Both the position numbers and the translations under genes were made by a program. A stretch of DNA of 64,000 bases from an uncultured Alphaproteobacteria bacterium. GTDB taxonomy: Bacteria > Pseudomonadota > Alphaproteobacteria > Sphingomonadales > Sphingomonadaceae. Shown here one piece after another: positions 17,174-26,984 of this stretch. Position 1 is the first letter of the stretch, and each line of letters opens with the position of its first letter. The notes under the pieces are model-generated. The model was not told the origin of the DNA. It made no database searches and saw nothing but the letters and a program-made list of their open reading frames with translations. The DNA lies in NCBI GenBank assembly GCA_903934325.1, contig CAIZNH010000001.1, forward strand, positions 1 through 64,000, given 5' to 3'.

Positions 17174-18367
17174 TCAGGTCGCCGGTCTCAGGCCCAGCAG
17201 GTGGGCGGTGTCTTTCAGGAAAATCTTGACGTGCGCCATGGGTTTGGCGCGCACCAGCTTCTTGTGCATATAGGCCTGCCAGGTCAGTTCCTGCACATCC
17301 TTGTCGTCGCACATGGTGACAAACCGCTCGCGCCGTTTGTCGGACGAATACCAGAAATACTGCATCATCCCCAGCACCCAGAACACCGTGCCGTGTTCCT
17401 TCATGAAGCGCTTGCGCGCCGTGCGCAGCTGCTTGGCCTCGCCGGTGCGCAGGAAGGCGCTCGCCGCCTCGCCTACCAGCCGCCCGCCGACCATCGCGTA
17501 ATAGATCCCCTCGCCCGATGCCGGGGCGACAATCCCCGCGGCATCGCCGGCGACGATCACGTCCGCGCCGTTGTCCCAGCGCTTCAGCGGCTTCAGCGGG
17601 ATCGGCGCGCCCTCGCGGCGCACGGTCTCGCAGCGCTCCAGCCCCAGATCATCGCGCATCCGGGCAATCGCGCTGCGCAGGGAGAAGCCCTTGTTGGCGC
17701 TCCCCACCCCGATGCTCGCGGTGTGGCCATGGGGGAAGACCCAGGCGTAGAAATCGGGCGAAAGCCGGCCCTGATAGAACACGTCGCAGCGCGAGGGATC
17801 GAAGGCCTCGGTGCTGCCCTCGGGCGACTTGATGATCTCGTGATAGGCAAACACGCAAGGCACCCGCTCGGCACCGGGCAGGCACTGCTTGGCGACTGCC
17901 GAGCGCGCGCCGTCCGCGCCGATCACCACCCGTGCGCGCACGCTCTCGATCGGCCCGCCTCGCTCGCGCCGGAAGGTGACGATGGGATGCGCGCGATCAT
18001 CGCGCTCGATCTTCTCAAAGGTCGCGGAGAGACGCTCCGCCCCCGAATGACGCGCCCGCTCGCGCAGCCACTCGTCGAATTCGTCGCGGTCGACCATGCC
18101 GACATAGCCGATCTCGCCCACCGGCATGTCCACCGCCCGGCCCGAGGGCGCGATCATCCGTGCCGAACGGGCCTTCGCCACCAGCAGCGATTGGGGAATG
18201 TCGAAATCGGCGAGCAGCCGCGGCGGGATTGCGCCGCCGCAGGGCTTGATCCGCCCGCCGCGCTCCATCAGCAGCACCGAATGGCCCGCCAGCGCCAGAT
18301 CGGTCGCAGCCGTGGACCCCGAAGGCCCGCCGCCGATGATGACCGCATCATAGATCGTCTCGTTCAT
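17174..18367 (-). CDS. bchP: Geranylgeranyl bacteriochlorophyll reductase
   Basis: FAD-dependent reductase that saturates three double bonds of the geranylgeranyl tail to give the phytyl tail of bacteriochlorophyll a. The 397-residue protein begins with the dinucleotide-binding motif GGGPSGSTAATDLALAGH and has a second FAD segment VIVAGDAAGIVAPASGEGIYYAM. The start ATG overlaps the pucC stop (ATGA). Gap to tspO is 52 nt. Confidence 0.96.
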   Translation of the reverse strand: MNETIYDAVIIGGGPSGSTAATDLALAGHSVLLMERGGRIKPCGGAIPPRLLADFDIPQSLLVAKARSARMIAPSGRAVDMPVGEIGYVGMVDRDEFDEWLRERARHSGAERLSATFEKIERDDRAHPIVTFRRERGGPIESVRARVVIGADGARSAVAKQCLPGAERVPCVFAYHEIIKSPEGSTEAFDPSRCDVFYQGRLSPDFYAWVFPHGHTASIGVGSANKGFSLRSAIARMRDDLGLERCETVRREGAPIPLKPLKRWDNGADVIVAGDAAGIVAPASGEGIYYAMVGGRLVGEAASAFLRTGEAKQLRTARKRFMKEHGTVFWVLGMMQYFWYSSDKRRERFVTMCDDKDVQELTWQAYMHKKLVRAKPMAHVKIFLKDTAHLLGLRPAT

Positions 18368-19722
18368 GCATAGACCTCCCTCTTGGCCTGCGCTGCGCCC
18401 ATGCGCATCGCCGCCTCCCCCGTCGCCTTGATTGCGAGGATCGCCGCGAGCACGAAGGCCCCGGCCTCGATGGCGAACACCAGCTGGAACGCCGCGCCGT
18501 CATCTCCCAGCGCATGACGCGCTGCATCCAGCCCGAGCGCGCCGAGCAATCCGCCCAGCCCGAAGGCAATCGCCTGACTCGCGCCCCACACGCCCATACG
18601 CACGCCCTCGCGCGTCTTTTCGCCCGCGCCCGCCAGCCCCATCATCGAGCCGATCGACGCGACCGCGAACACGCCGTTGCCGAAGCCCAGCACGAAGAGA
18701 TTGAGTCCGAGCGGCCAAGGCGGCCCGCTCACCGCAGCAAGGCCCAAAGCCCCCAGCCCCAGCGCCGAGGCGAGGCATCCGCCCACCACCCAGGGCCTGA
18801 GGCCATGCGCGCGCGCGCCGGAAAAGGCGCTGCCGCCGATCCCTGCGACAATCATGCCGATCAGAATGCCGCCCTGATGGAACTGGCCGACCGTCTTGGT
18901 CGAATCCCCCGGGGCCATGTCGAAGATCAGGCCCGCAAAGGGTTCGAGGATCAGGTCCTGCATCGAAAAGGCGATCATCGAGACGAAGATGAAGATGGTG
19001 AACCGCCGCGCGGCCGCCTCGTGCCAGATCTCGGACAGGGCGGCGCGGAAATCGGGCGCGGGCGCATCGCTGGCCTCGTCGCGGAAATGGCCCGCCTGCC
19101 GCTCCAGCCGGACAGTGGCGAGCACTGTCACCACCACCATCACGGCTGCAAGGCCTGCTGCCACTTCGAGCACGCGCTCCGGCGAATATGGCTTGATCAG
19201 GATGCCCACCGTGATGGCCGAAGCGACGATGCCGCCCACCATCATGATCCATGTCACCGCTGCGGCAGCCGCCCGCCTTTCGGGCGCGACCCCGCTCGCC
19301 AGCAGCGCCAGCGCCGAGGTGCCGCCTGCCCCCACGCCGACGCCGATCATGGCATAGGCAAACACCGCGAGCGTGAAGGCCGCAGGGAAATTGCCGCCCA
19401 TCATCAGCGTCGCCTGGGTCGCGAGCAGCGATCCGCCCGCCAGCACCGCCAGCCCGCCGATAATCCACGGCGTGCGGGCGCGGCCCTTGTCCGAGCCGTG
19501 GCCCCAGAAAGGCCGGCCCAGTTGCACCGCATAATGCCACGCCACCAGCCCGGCCGGGATGGCCGCAGCCAGCTTGAATTCGACGATCATCAGCCGGTTG
19601 AGCACGGCTGTCGCCATCATCACCAGCGCGCCGATCGCCGCTTGCACCAGCCCGATGCGGATGATCGCAATCCAGCCGAAGCCCCTGGTCTGCACCGGCA
19701 AGGAGGCGGCAGGCCCGTGCAT
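18364..19722 (-). CDS. pucC: PucC/Bch2-type MFS protein (BCD family)
   Basis: Twelve-helix major-facilitator protein of the bacteriochlorophyll-delivery family, involved in light-harvesting complex assembly. The 452-residue product shows NRLMIVEFKLAAAIPAGLVAWHYAVQ, GHGSDKGRARTPWIIGG and GMQDLILEPFAG-like segments (SMQDLILEPFAGLIF), all typical. Because the window has no LH2 genes, it probably serves LH1 assembly or pigment handling. The name bch2 or orf428 is also used for this position. The start at 19722 makes a TGATG overlap with bchG. A paralogue, lhaA, lies at 32232. Confidence 0.92.
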   Translation of the reverse strand: MHGPAASLPVQTRGFGWIAIIRIGLVQAAIGALVMMATAVLNRLMIVEFKLAAAIPAGLVAWHYAVQLGRPFWGHGSDKGRARTPWIIGGLAVLAGGSLLATQATLMMGGNFPAAFTLAVFAYAMIGVGVGAGGTSALALLASGVAPERRAAAAAVTWIMMVGGIVASAITVGILIKPYSPERVLEVAAGLAAVMVVVTVLATVRLERQAGHFRDEASDAPAPDFRAALSEIWHEAAARRFTIFIFVSMIAFSMQDLILEPFAGLIFDMAPGDSTKTVGQFHQGGILIGMIVAGIGGSAFSGARAHGLRPWVVGGCLASALGLGALGLAAVSGPPWPLGLNLFVLGFGNGVFAVASIGSMMGLAGAGEKTREGVRMGVWGASQAIAFGLGGLLGALGLDAARHALGDDGAAFQLVFAIEAGAFVLAAILAIKATGEAAMRMGAAQAKREVYA

Positions 19723-20648
19723 CAGATATATCCACCGAGGCCGAGCGCCGCAGCGAGCATCCCCAGCACATAAAGCGTCACGCCCACGCCGTTGTACCAC
19801 GGGGCCTTCCCCGCCGGATCGCGGATCAGGCGCGGCATGGCGGCAATCTGCGCGGCCAGCACAACGCTGACGGCGAGCGCGGAATAGAGGTAGCCCCACA
19901 CCGCCAGCAGGCCGATCACCACGATCTGTGCGCTTGCCATGGTGACGCAGGCAAAGCGCGCGGCGTGCTCCACCCCCATGGTGACGGGCAGCGAGGTGAG
20001 GCCGGTCTGGCGGTCACCCTCGACCGCCTTGAAGTCGTTCAGCACCATGATCCCGTGCGCGCCCAGCGAATACATCACCAGCACGCAGATGACCGGGACA
20101 GACGGCATCGCGCCCAGCATCACCGTGGCGCCGGTGAACCACGAGAGCCCCTCATAGGTCAGCCCGCACACCAGCGGGCCGAGCATGCCATTGGCCTTGA
20201 AGCGCAGCGGCGGGGCGGAATAGGCCCAGGCAAAGCCGAGGCCGACCAATCCGGCGACGAACACCAGCGGGCCGAGCAGCCATGCGACACTCGCCGAAAC
20301 GAGGCTGGCGACAATCGCGATATAGAGCCCCCAGCGCCCCGGGATGCGGCCCGAGGGGATCGGGCGGTGCGGTTCGTTGATGGCATCGACATGGCGATCG
20401 AACCAGTCGTTCACCGCCTGGGATGTGCCGCAAACCAGCGGCCCGGCCAGCAGCACCCCGCCCGCGACGAACCACCAGCGCCCCTCCAGCCCGGCACCGG
20501 ACGAAACCGCGCCGCACATGAAGGCCCACATCGGCGGGAACCATGTGATGGGTTTGAGGAGTTCGAGCACGTCTCGCGGACCGGGCCGCAAGCGGGGAAG
20601 GCTTCCGGGAACCGGGCTTGCTTGAGTCGAAGGCACCGAATGTTCCAT
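19722..20648 (-). CDS. bchG: Bacteriochlorophyll synthase (geranylgeranyl transferase)
   Basis: UbiA-family membrane prenyltransferase that esterifies bacteriochlorophyllide a. The 308-residue protein has the Mg-prenyl diphosphate motif NDWFDRHVDAINEPHRPIPSG near residue 80 and the second Asp-rich motif in LNDFKAVEGDRQTG near residue 205. It is the first gene of bchG-pucC-bchP-tspO. A near-consensus PpsR box sits about 30 nt upstream of its start, and the 324-nt region before it is rich in repeats. Confidence 0.96.
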   Translation of the reverse strand: MEHSVPSTQASPVPGSLPRLRPGPRDVLELLKPITWFPPMWAFMCGAVSSGAGLEGRWWFVAGGVLLAGPLVCGTSQAVNDWFDRHVDAINEPHRPIPSGRIPGRWGLYIAIVASLVSASVAWLLGPLVFVAGLVGLGFAWAYSAPPLRFKANGMLGPLVCGLTYEGLSWFTGATVMLGAMPSVPVICVLVMYSLGAHGIMVLNDFKAVEGDRQTGLTSLPVTMGVEHAARFACVTMASAQIVVIGLLAVWGYLYSALAVSVVLAAQIAAMPRLIRDPAGKAPWYNGVGVTLYVLGMLAAALGLGGYI

Positions 20649-20677
20649 GGTGCAAGGCTATGCCTGACAGGCTTATG

Positions 20678-20695
20678 CGTCAAATTGTTTTGACA
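20678..20695. promoter_or_regulatory. Near-consensus PpsR box upstream of bchG
   Basis: CGTCAAATTGTTTTGACA matches TGT-N12-ACA at five of six fixed positions and keeps the TCAA/TTGA arms and an AT-rich centre. It lies 30-47 nt before the bchG ATG on the minus strand. Confidence 0.65.
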
Positions 20696-20749
20696 GTGTA
20701 AATCCGACAATGTCCGATTTTGGGGGTGTTTTGCACAAATGTTGGAAAA

Positions 20750-20766
20750 GGCGTGTCAATCACGCC
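20750..20766. promoter_or_regulatory. Inverted repeat in ppsR-bchG spacer
   Basis: GGCGTG and CACGCC flank TCAAT, a perfect 6-bp dyad of operator size about 100 nt upstream of bchG. Its binding partner is unknown. Confidence 0.4.
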
Positions 20767-20845
20767 TGCCTTGTTGGATGACCAATGTTGGATTTTCGGG
20801 GGCAAAATGGCGGATGTGGCCAAAACCGCCGCCAAAGCCGGTTTT

Positions 20846-20889
20846 GACCCCTGCTTGACCCCCTTTAGACCTCCTCTAGACCCCCTTTA
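20846..20889. repeat. Four 11-bp tandem repeats between ppsR and bchG
   Basis: Four contiguous 11-bp units follow one another: GACCCCTGCTT, GACCCCCTTTA, GACCTCCTCTA and GACCCCCTTTA. The period is about one helical turn, so identical faces of the DNA are presented. The spacer also holds a degenerate repeat of AATGT..GATTTT.GGGGG at about 20709 and 20784. No gene is credible in 20649-20972. Confidence 0.75.
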
Positions 20890-20945
20890 GGGGTGCAGTT
20901 GGACGCAGTTCGGGGGTGCTTTACGGTTGGTGATTTTGTCCTACG

Positions 20946-20969
20946 CGGGCCGCGGTTTTCGGCCCCGCA
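20946..20969 (-). terminator. Possible terminator after ppsR
   Basis: Just past the ppsR stop, GCGGG-CCG and CGG-CCCGC arms can pair with a single bulge. There is no T-run, so it may be only a weak or Rho-assisted terminator. Confidence 0.35.
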
Positions 20970-20972
20970 GGA

Positions 20973-22394
20973 TCAGTCGTTGTCGCCCGCCAGATTGCCA
21001 AGCCCGTAGCGATGGAGCTTGGAATAGAGGCTCTGCCGGGAGAGGCCGAGGATTTCAGCCGCAGATGCCCTATTATCCGAGGTGTAGGAAAGCGCAGCTT
21101 CGATGCACAGACGCTCGATGAGGTCGGTGCTCTCGCGCACGATATCCTTCAGGCTCATCCGGCCGACCAGCTCGGTGAGCTGTTCGACCGAGCGCGGCAG
21201 CTCCTGCGCACCGGGCGGCAGATCGCGCAGGCGACGGCCGATCGGGCGGATGACGAAGGCGTAATGCGCGTCCTCGCCCGAGGTGCGAACTGCTGACAAT
21301 TCAATCGGTTCGCCGTCAACATCATGGCCCACGCGCAGCACGGTGGAGACATTGCGCGCCGCCCCGTGCTGATCGATCTGGCCTTCGATGAGATCGAGAT
21401 CAATGCCCGGACGGCCAATCGATTCCGACAGGTGGCGGCCACGCAATTGATCGACGCTGGCGGCCTGAAGCAGCTCGACAAAGGCGGCATTGGCGGTGAC
21501 GATTTCGAGGTTGCTGTCCGCCACCACGAAGGCATCGGGCATCTGGTCGACCAGCTCCAACAGGGGCGAGGCAGCCGGGATCGCCCGCTCGTTGGCGGGC
21601 ACCAGCCGGACCAGCAGGAACTGCCCGCGATCCTGGGTGAAACCGGTCACCGTGGCCATCACTTCGCGCGCGCCGCGCGACAGGCGGATGCGCACCGGAC
21701 TGACCGTATCGGACACCAGCGCCGCGCCCACGAGGCCCTGCAAGGCATCGAGCGAAATCTTGTCGAGCACGCTCGGCAGTTTCTTGCCCGGCAAGCTCCC
21801 CGTCCTTGCGCCGATCAGCGTATGCGCGGCCGGATTGGCCTCGCGGATCTTGAGCGTGGCGGCCTCGATGATCAGCACCGCCTCGGCCGAACGTTCGAAC
21901 AGCATGCGGTAGCGCGCTTCGAGCTGGCGCATCCTGAGGTAGTCGCGTTCAAGCGATTGCTGGACTTGCAAAAGGCGCTGCTGGAGCTTGCCCGCTTCGC
22001 GCAGATCACGCCCGAAAGCGATGCGATGGGCCCCGCCATTGACGCTGAGCACGGCATAGCGGATCGGCACATCGCCCTCGCGCGAGGGGTGGTTGACCTG
22101 GCGCCAGTGCTGCACCTCGCCGCGCCGGGCGCCTGCGAGCATCTCCATGATTTTCGGACGACTTTCGTCGGTCACCGTCTCGATCCAGTTGGCCCCGATC
22201 CAGCCGGCAAAGGCCGGGAATTCGCGCGGATCATAGGCCGCATCGAGGATCGTTCCGGTATCGTCGAGCACCAGGGTGACATCGCCGGCGACCATCGCCA
22301 GCTTCATCGCCGCATCGGCATCCAGCGTCTGGAATAGGTCGGCCGCCCGTTCGAAGGGGTTCTTGCCATCAATGCTGTGTTTGCGGGTGAGCAT
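20973..22394 (-). CDS. ppsR: PpsR/CrtJ repressor of photosynthesis genes
   Basis: Aerobic repressor that binds TGT-N12-ACA palindromes. The 473-residue protein has PAS-type regions at about residues 30-130, 155-260 and 275-390, a linking helical stretch (LQQRLLQVQQSLERDYLRMRQLEARYRMLF) and a C-terminal Fis-type helix-turn-helix (ASAAEILGLSRQSLYSKLHRYGLG). The only cysteine in the chain is C430 in ERLCIEAAL, matching the HTH-proximal Cys of CrtJ/PpsR; the second Cys of the redox pair known in Rhodobacter is absent. It lies in tandem 12 nt after ppaA. Confidence 0.96.
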   Translation of the reverse strand: MLTRKHSIDGKNPFERAADLFQTLDADAAMKLAMVAGDVTLVLDDTGTILDAAYDPREFPAFAGWIGANWIETVTDESRPKIMEMLAGARRGEVQHWRQVNHPSREGDVPIRYAVLSVNGGAHRIAFGRDLREAGKLQQRLLQVQQSLERDYLRMRQLEARYRMLFERSAEAVLIIEAATLKIREANPAAHTLIGARTGSLPGKKLPSVLDKISLDALQGLVGAALVSDTVSPVRIRLSRGAREVMATVTGFTQDRGQFLLVRLVPANERAIPAASPLLELVDQMPDAFVVADSNLEIVTANAAFVELLQAASVDQLRGRHLSESIGRPGIDLDLIEGQIDQHGAARNVSTVLRVGHDVDGEPIELSAVRTSGEDAHYAFVIRPIGRRLRDLPPGAQELPRSVEQLTELVGRMSLKDIVRESTDLIERLCIEAALSYTSDNRASAAEILGLSRQSLYSKLHRYGLGNLAGDND

Positions 22395-22406
22395 GCCGGG
22401 CCGGAC

Positions 22407-23303
22407 CTAACGCTGGTGCTGGCTGCTGGAGGGAGAACGCTTCATCAGGGCTTCGGCCATGTCCAGCGCCGAGAGCGCATCCGAGCCTGTGCCATCTGCC
22501 CCCACATCTTTCACCATGCCCGGGTTTTCATTGATCATGCGGCCTCCGACAAACACGACAATGGCGGGATTGGCGGAAGCGTTGCGCATGGCCTTGATAA
22601 GGTTTGCGAGGGCGGCGCTAGGGCAATCACGGGCGAGCGTCAATCCTACGAGGTCGAAGGGGCGCTGGGCGAGCCGGTCGAGCAGATCGCGCCGTTCGGG
22701 CCGGACCAGCGCCTCGCTCTGCCAGCCGCCGCGGGAGAAGACTTCCTCGATCATGAGCGTGCCGAAATTGTGCTGATCGCCCGGCATGGGGGAGAACAGC
22801 GCGCTGCGCGGGACGTTGAGTTCGGGCAGATCGGCAGGCCAGCGCGCAGCGATCTCGCGCATCACTTCCTGCAGGCGCCACAGGCCCATGGTGACATCGA
22901 GGAAATCGATCTCGTCCCGGTCCCACATCTCGCCCAGCATGCGGGCGGCAGGGGCGAGGAGGTCAAGGCAGATGGTCTCGACGCTGGAGCCTTCGGCGAT
23001 GAAGCCGTCTACCTCGTCAAGCAGGCTCGCCGCCTCCAGCCTGAGCGGGAGAATGGCAAAGCGCGAGGCATCCTCGGGGTCGATCGGGCGGTTGCGCTTG
23101 GTCTTGGGCTGGGGAGTACCGGAGCCATGCGCCATCAACAGGCGCGGGATGATTTCGCTTTCGATCATGGCATTGACCGAATCGCGCGACTCCTCGCGAG
23201 AGCCCGAAACCCTACGGCGAACCCGTTCAAGCGGGGCGGCGATAACCTCCCGAAGAACCGCCGAGCCGGCCTCAAACATGCCAGAAGCCTTGGAATCACC
23301 CAT
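22407..23303 (-). CDS. ppaA: PpaA/AerR B12-binding regulator
   Basis: Cobalamin-binding regulator that modulates PpsR/CrtJ in response to light and oxygen. The 298-residue protein has a helical B12-binding cap (about residues 85-165, with MLGEMWDRDEIDFLDVTMG) followed by a Rossmann-like cobalamin domain (MPGDQHNFGTLMIEEVFSRGGW, with the axial-ligand-type His). The N-terminal 70 residues are polar and Arg-rich. It is divergent from bchF and directly upstream of ppsR, the normal arrangement. The names aerR and ppaA are both used for this family. Confidence 0.92.
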   Translation of the reverse strand: MGDSKASGMFEAGSAVLREVIAAPLERVRRRVSGSREESRDSVNAMIESEIIPRLLMAHGSGTPQPKTKRNRPIDPEDASRFAILPLRLEAASLLDEVDGFIAEGSSVETICLDLLAPAARMLGEMWDRDEIDFLDVTMGLWRLQEVMREIAARWPADLPELNVPRSALFSPMPGDQHNFGTLMIEEVFSRGGWQSEALVRPERRDLLDRLAQRPFDLVGLTLARDCPSAALANLIKAMRNASANPAIVVFVGGRMINENPGMVKDVGADGTGSDALSALDMAEALMKRSPSSSQHQR

Positions 23304-23458
23304 TCCTCGGACCCTCCCCAGGTCATGCGGATGTCCTTCCGCAGGAGGTAGTGAGCGCAGCCACGCGCCGCGCCCTTGGTCCGATCCCTTAAACCAGCGA
23401 ATCTCCCCTACGCCTTTTTGCTCTCGGGCGCAAATGACGCCACCTCGGCATCAAAAAA

Positions 23459-23492
23459 TGTCAACAGTTGTGAACGTCCAATTAGATTGACA
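23459..23492. promoter_or_regulatory. Two overlapping PpsR-type boxes between ppaA and bchF
   Basis: TGTCAACAGTTGTGAACG (23459-23476) and CGTCCAATTAGATTGACA (23475-23492) each match five of the six fixed TGT-N12-ACA positions and share two bases. They lie in the 244-nt divergent promoter region, 56-89 nt before the bchF ATG. The rest of 23304-23547 shows no gene. Confidence 0.65.
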
Positions 23493-23547
23493 CCTGTGTT
23501 GGAACAGGCGTAGTCTCCGAGTCTGAGAGAAAAGGCTAACGCATCTA

Positions 23548-25409
<1,862 letters not shown>

Positions 25410-25412
25410 GCG

Positions 25413-26984
25413 ATGCAATTGGCAGTCTGGACATATGAAGGCCCCCCGCACGTCGGCGCGATGCGCGTGGCGACCGCGATGGAGAAGCTCCACTACGTGC
25501 TCCACGCGCCGCAGGGCGATACCTATGCGGACCTGCTGTTCACGATGATCGAGCGGCGCGGCAAGCGTCCGCCGGTCACCTACACCACGTTCGAGGCCCG
25601 CGATCTGGGCAAGGATACTGCGCAGATCTTCCAGGATGCCGCGCGCGAGGCTGTCAGCCGCTTCAATCCGCAGGCGATCATCGTCGGCGCTTCGTGCACC
25701 GCGGAACTGATCCAGGACGATCCGGCCGGCCTTGCCGAGGCGATGGACCTGCCCTGCCCCGCCATCCCGCTCGAACTGCCGAGCTACCAGCGCAAGGAAA
25801 ACTGGGGCGCGGCCGAGACCTTCTACCAGATCGTGCGGCACCTTGCCGATACGTCGCTGGTGCGCGAACCGCGTGAGGGCCGCAAGGCGCGCGCCAATAT
25901 TCTCGGCCCGACCGCGCTTGGCTTCCGCCACCGCGACGATCTGGTCGAGATCCGCAAGATCCTCGATGCCCTCGGCGTCGAGGTGAACCTTGTCGCCCCG
26001 CTGGGCGCCACACCTGAGGACATCAAGACGATCGGCGCTGCCGACTTCAACATCGTCCTCTATCCCGAAATCGCAGATGAGGCCGCCCGCTGGCTTGAGC
26101 GCACTTTCGCTCAACCCTGTGTGCGGACCATCCCTATCGGCGTAGGAGCCACCCGCTCCTTTATCGCCGACGTCGCCGAGCTGGCAGGTGCAGATCCCAC
26201 GCCTGCCCTCGGCGACACCTCTTCACGGCTCCCGTGGTGGAGCCGATCGGTCGATTCGACCTATCTCACCGGCAAGCGCGTCTTCATCTTCGGCGACGCG
26301 ACCCACGCGGTTGCCGCCGCGCGGATCGCGCGTGAGGAGCTGGGCTTCGAGGTGTGCGGTCTGGGCTGCTACAACCGCGAATTCGCCCGCGAGATCAGGG
26401 CCGAGGCGGCCCTGTGCGGGGTCGAACCGCTGATCACCGACGATCACCTCGCGGTCGAGGATGCGATTGCCGCGGCCTGCCCCGAACTGGTGCTGGGCAC
26501 GCAGATGGAACGCCACATCGCCAAGCGCCTCGGCCTTCCTTGCGCGGTCATCTCCGCGCCGGTGCACGTGCAGGATTTCCCCGCGCGCCACTCGCCCCAG
26601 ATGGGTTTCGAAGGCGCGAATGTGATCTTCGACACCTGGGTCCACCCGCTGGTGATGGGGCTTGAAGAGCACCTGCTCACCATGTTCCGCGAGGATTTCG
26701 AATTCTCGGATGAAGCCGGCGCATCGCACCACGCGGCCCATTCCCCGCGCAAGATGGTGGTCGATACCCTCTCCGAAGCGCCGGTCGAAGATATCCCCGC
26801 TCCGGCGATGACCGATGAACCCGGCTCGCTGTGGACCGCAGAGGCCGAGCGCGAACTCAAGAAGATCCCCTTCTTCGTACGCGGCAAGGCCCGCCGGAAC
26901 ACCGAGAATTTCGCGGCTGCCGAAGGGCGCCGGCAAATCGATCTCGAAACGCTCTACGACGCCAAGGCGCACTATGCACGGTAG
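25413..26984 (+). CDS. bchB: Light-independent protochlorophyllide reductase subunit B
   Basis: NifK-like DPOR subunit of 523 residues. It supplies the unusual aspartate ligand of the NB-cluster, D36 in [11 protein letters not shown], together with substrate-site residues. The C-terminal PCP_red domain ([28 protein letters not shown]) is complete. Its 3' end overlaps the start of bchH by 11 nt. Confidence 0.97.
   Translation: MQLAVWTYEGPPHVGAMRVATAMEKLHYVLHAPQGDTYADLLFTMIERRGKRPPVTYTTFEARDLGKDTAQIFQDAAREAVSRFNPQAIIVGASCTAELIQDDPAGLAEAMDLPCPAIPLELPSYQRKENWGAAETFYQIVRHLADTSLVREPREGRKARANILGPTALGFRHRDDLVEIRKILDALGVEVNLVAPLGATPEDIKTIGAADFNIVLYPEIADEAARWLERTFAQPCVRTIPIGVGATRSFIADVAELAGADPTPALGDTSSRLPWWSRSVDSTYLTGKRVFIFGDATHAVAAARIAREELGFEVCGLGCYNREFAREIRAEAALCGVEPLITDDHLAVEDAIAAACPELVLGTQMERHIAKRLGLPCAVISAPVHVQDFPARHSPQMGFEGANVIFDTWVHPLVMGLEEHLLTMFREDFEFSDEAGASHHAAHSPRKMVVDTLSEAPVEDIPAPAMTDEPGSLWTAEAERELKKIPFFVRGKARRNTENFAAAEGRRQIDLETLYDAKAHYAR

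Noticed and set aside
20649..20972. A tRNA or small coding gene in the ppsR-bchG gap
   Set aside because: No cloverleaf pattern and no protein-like frame; the content is repeats, dyads and a PpsR box.
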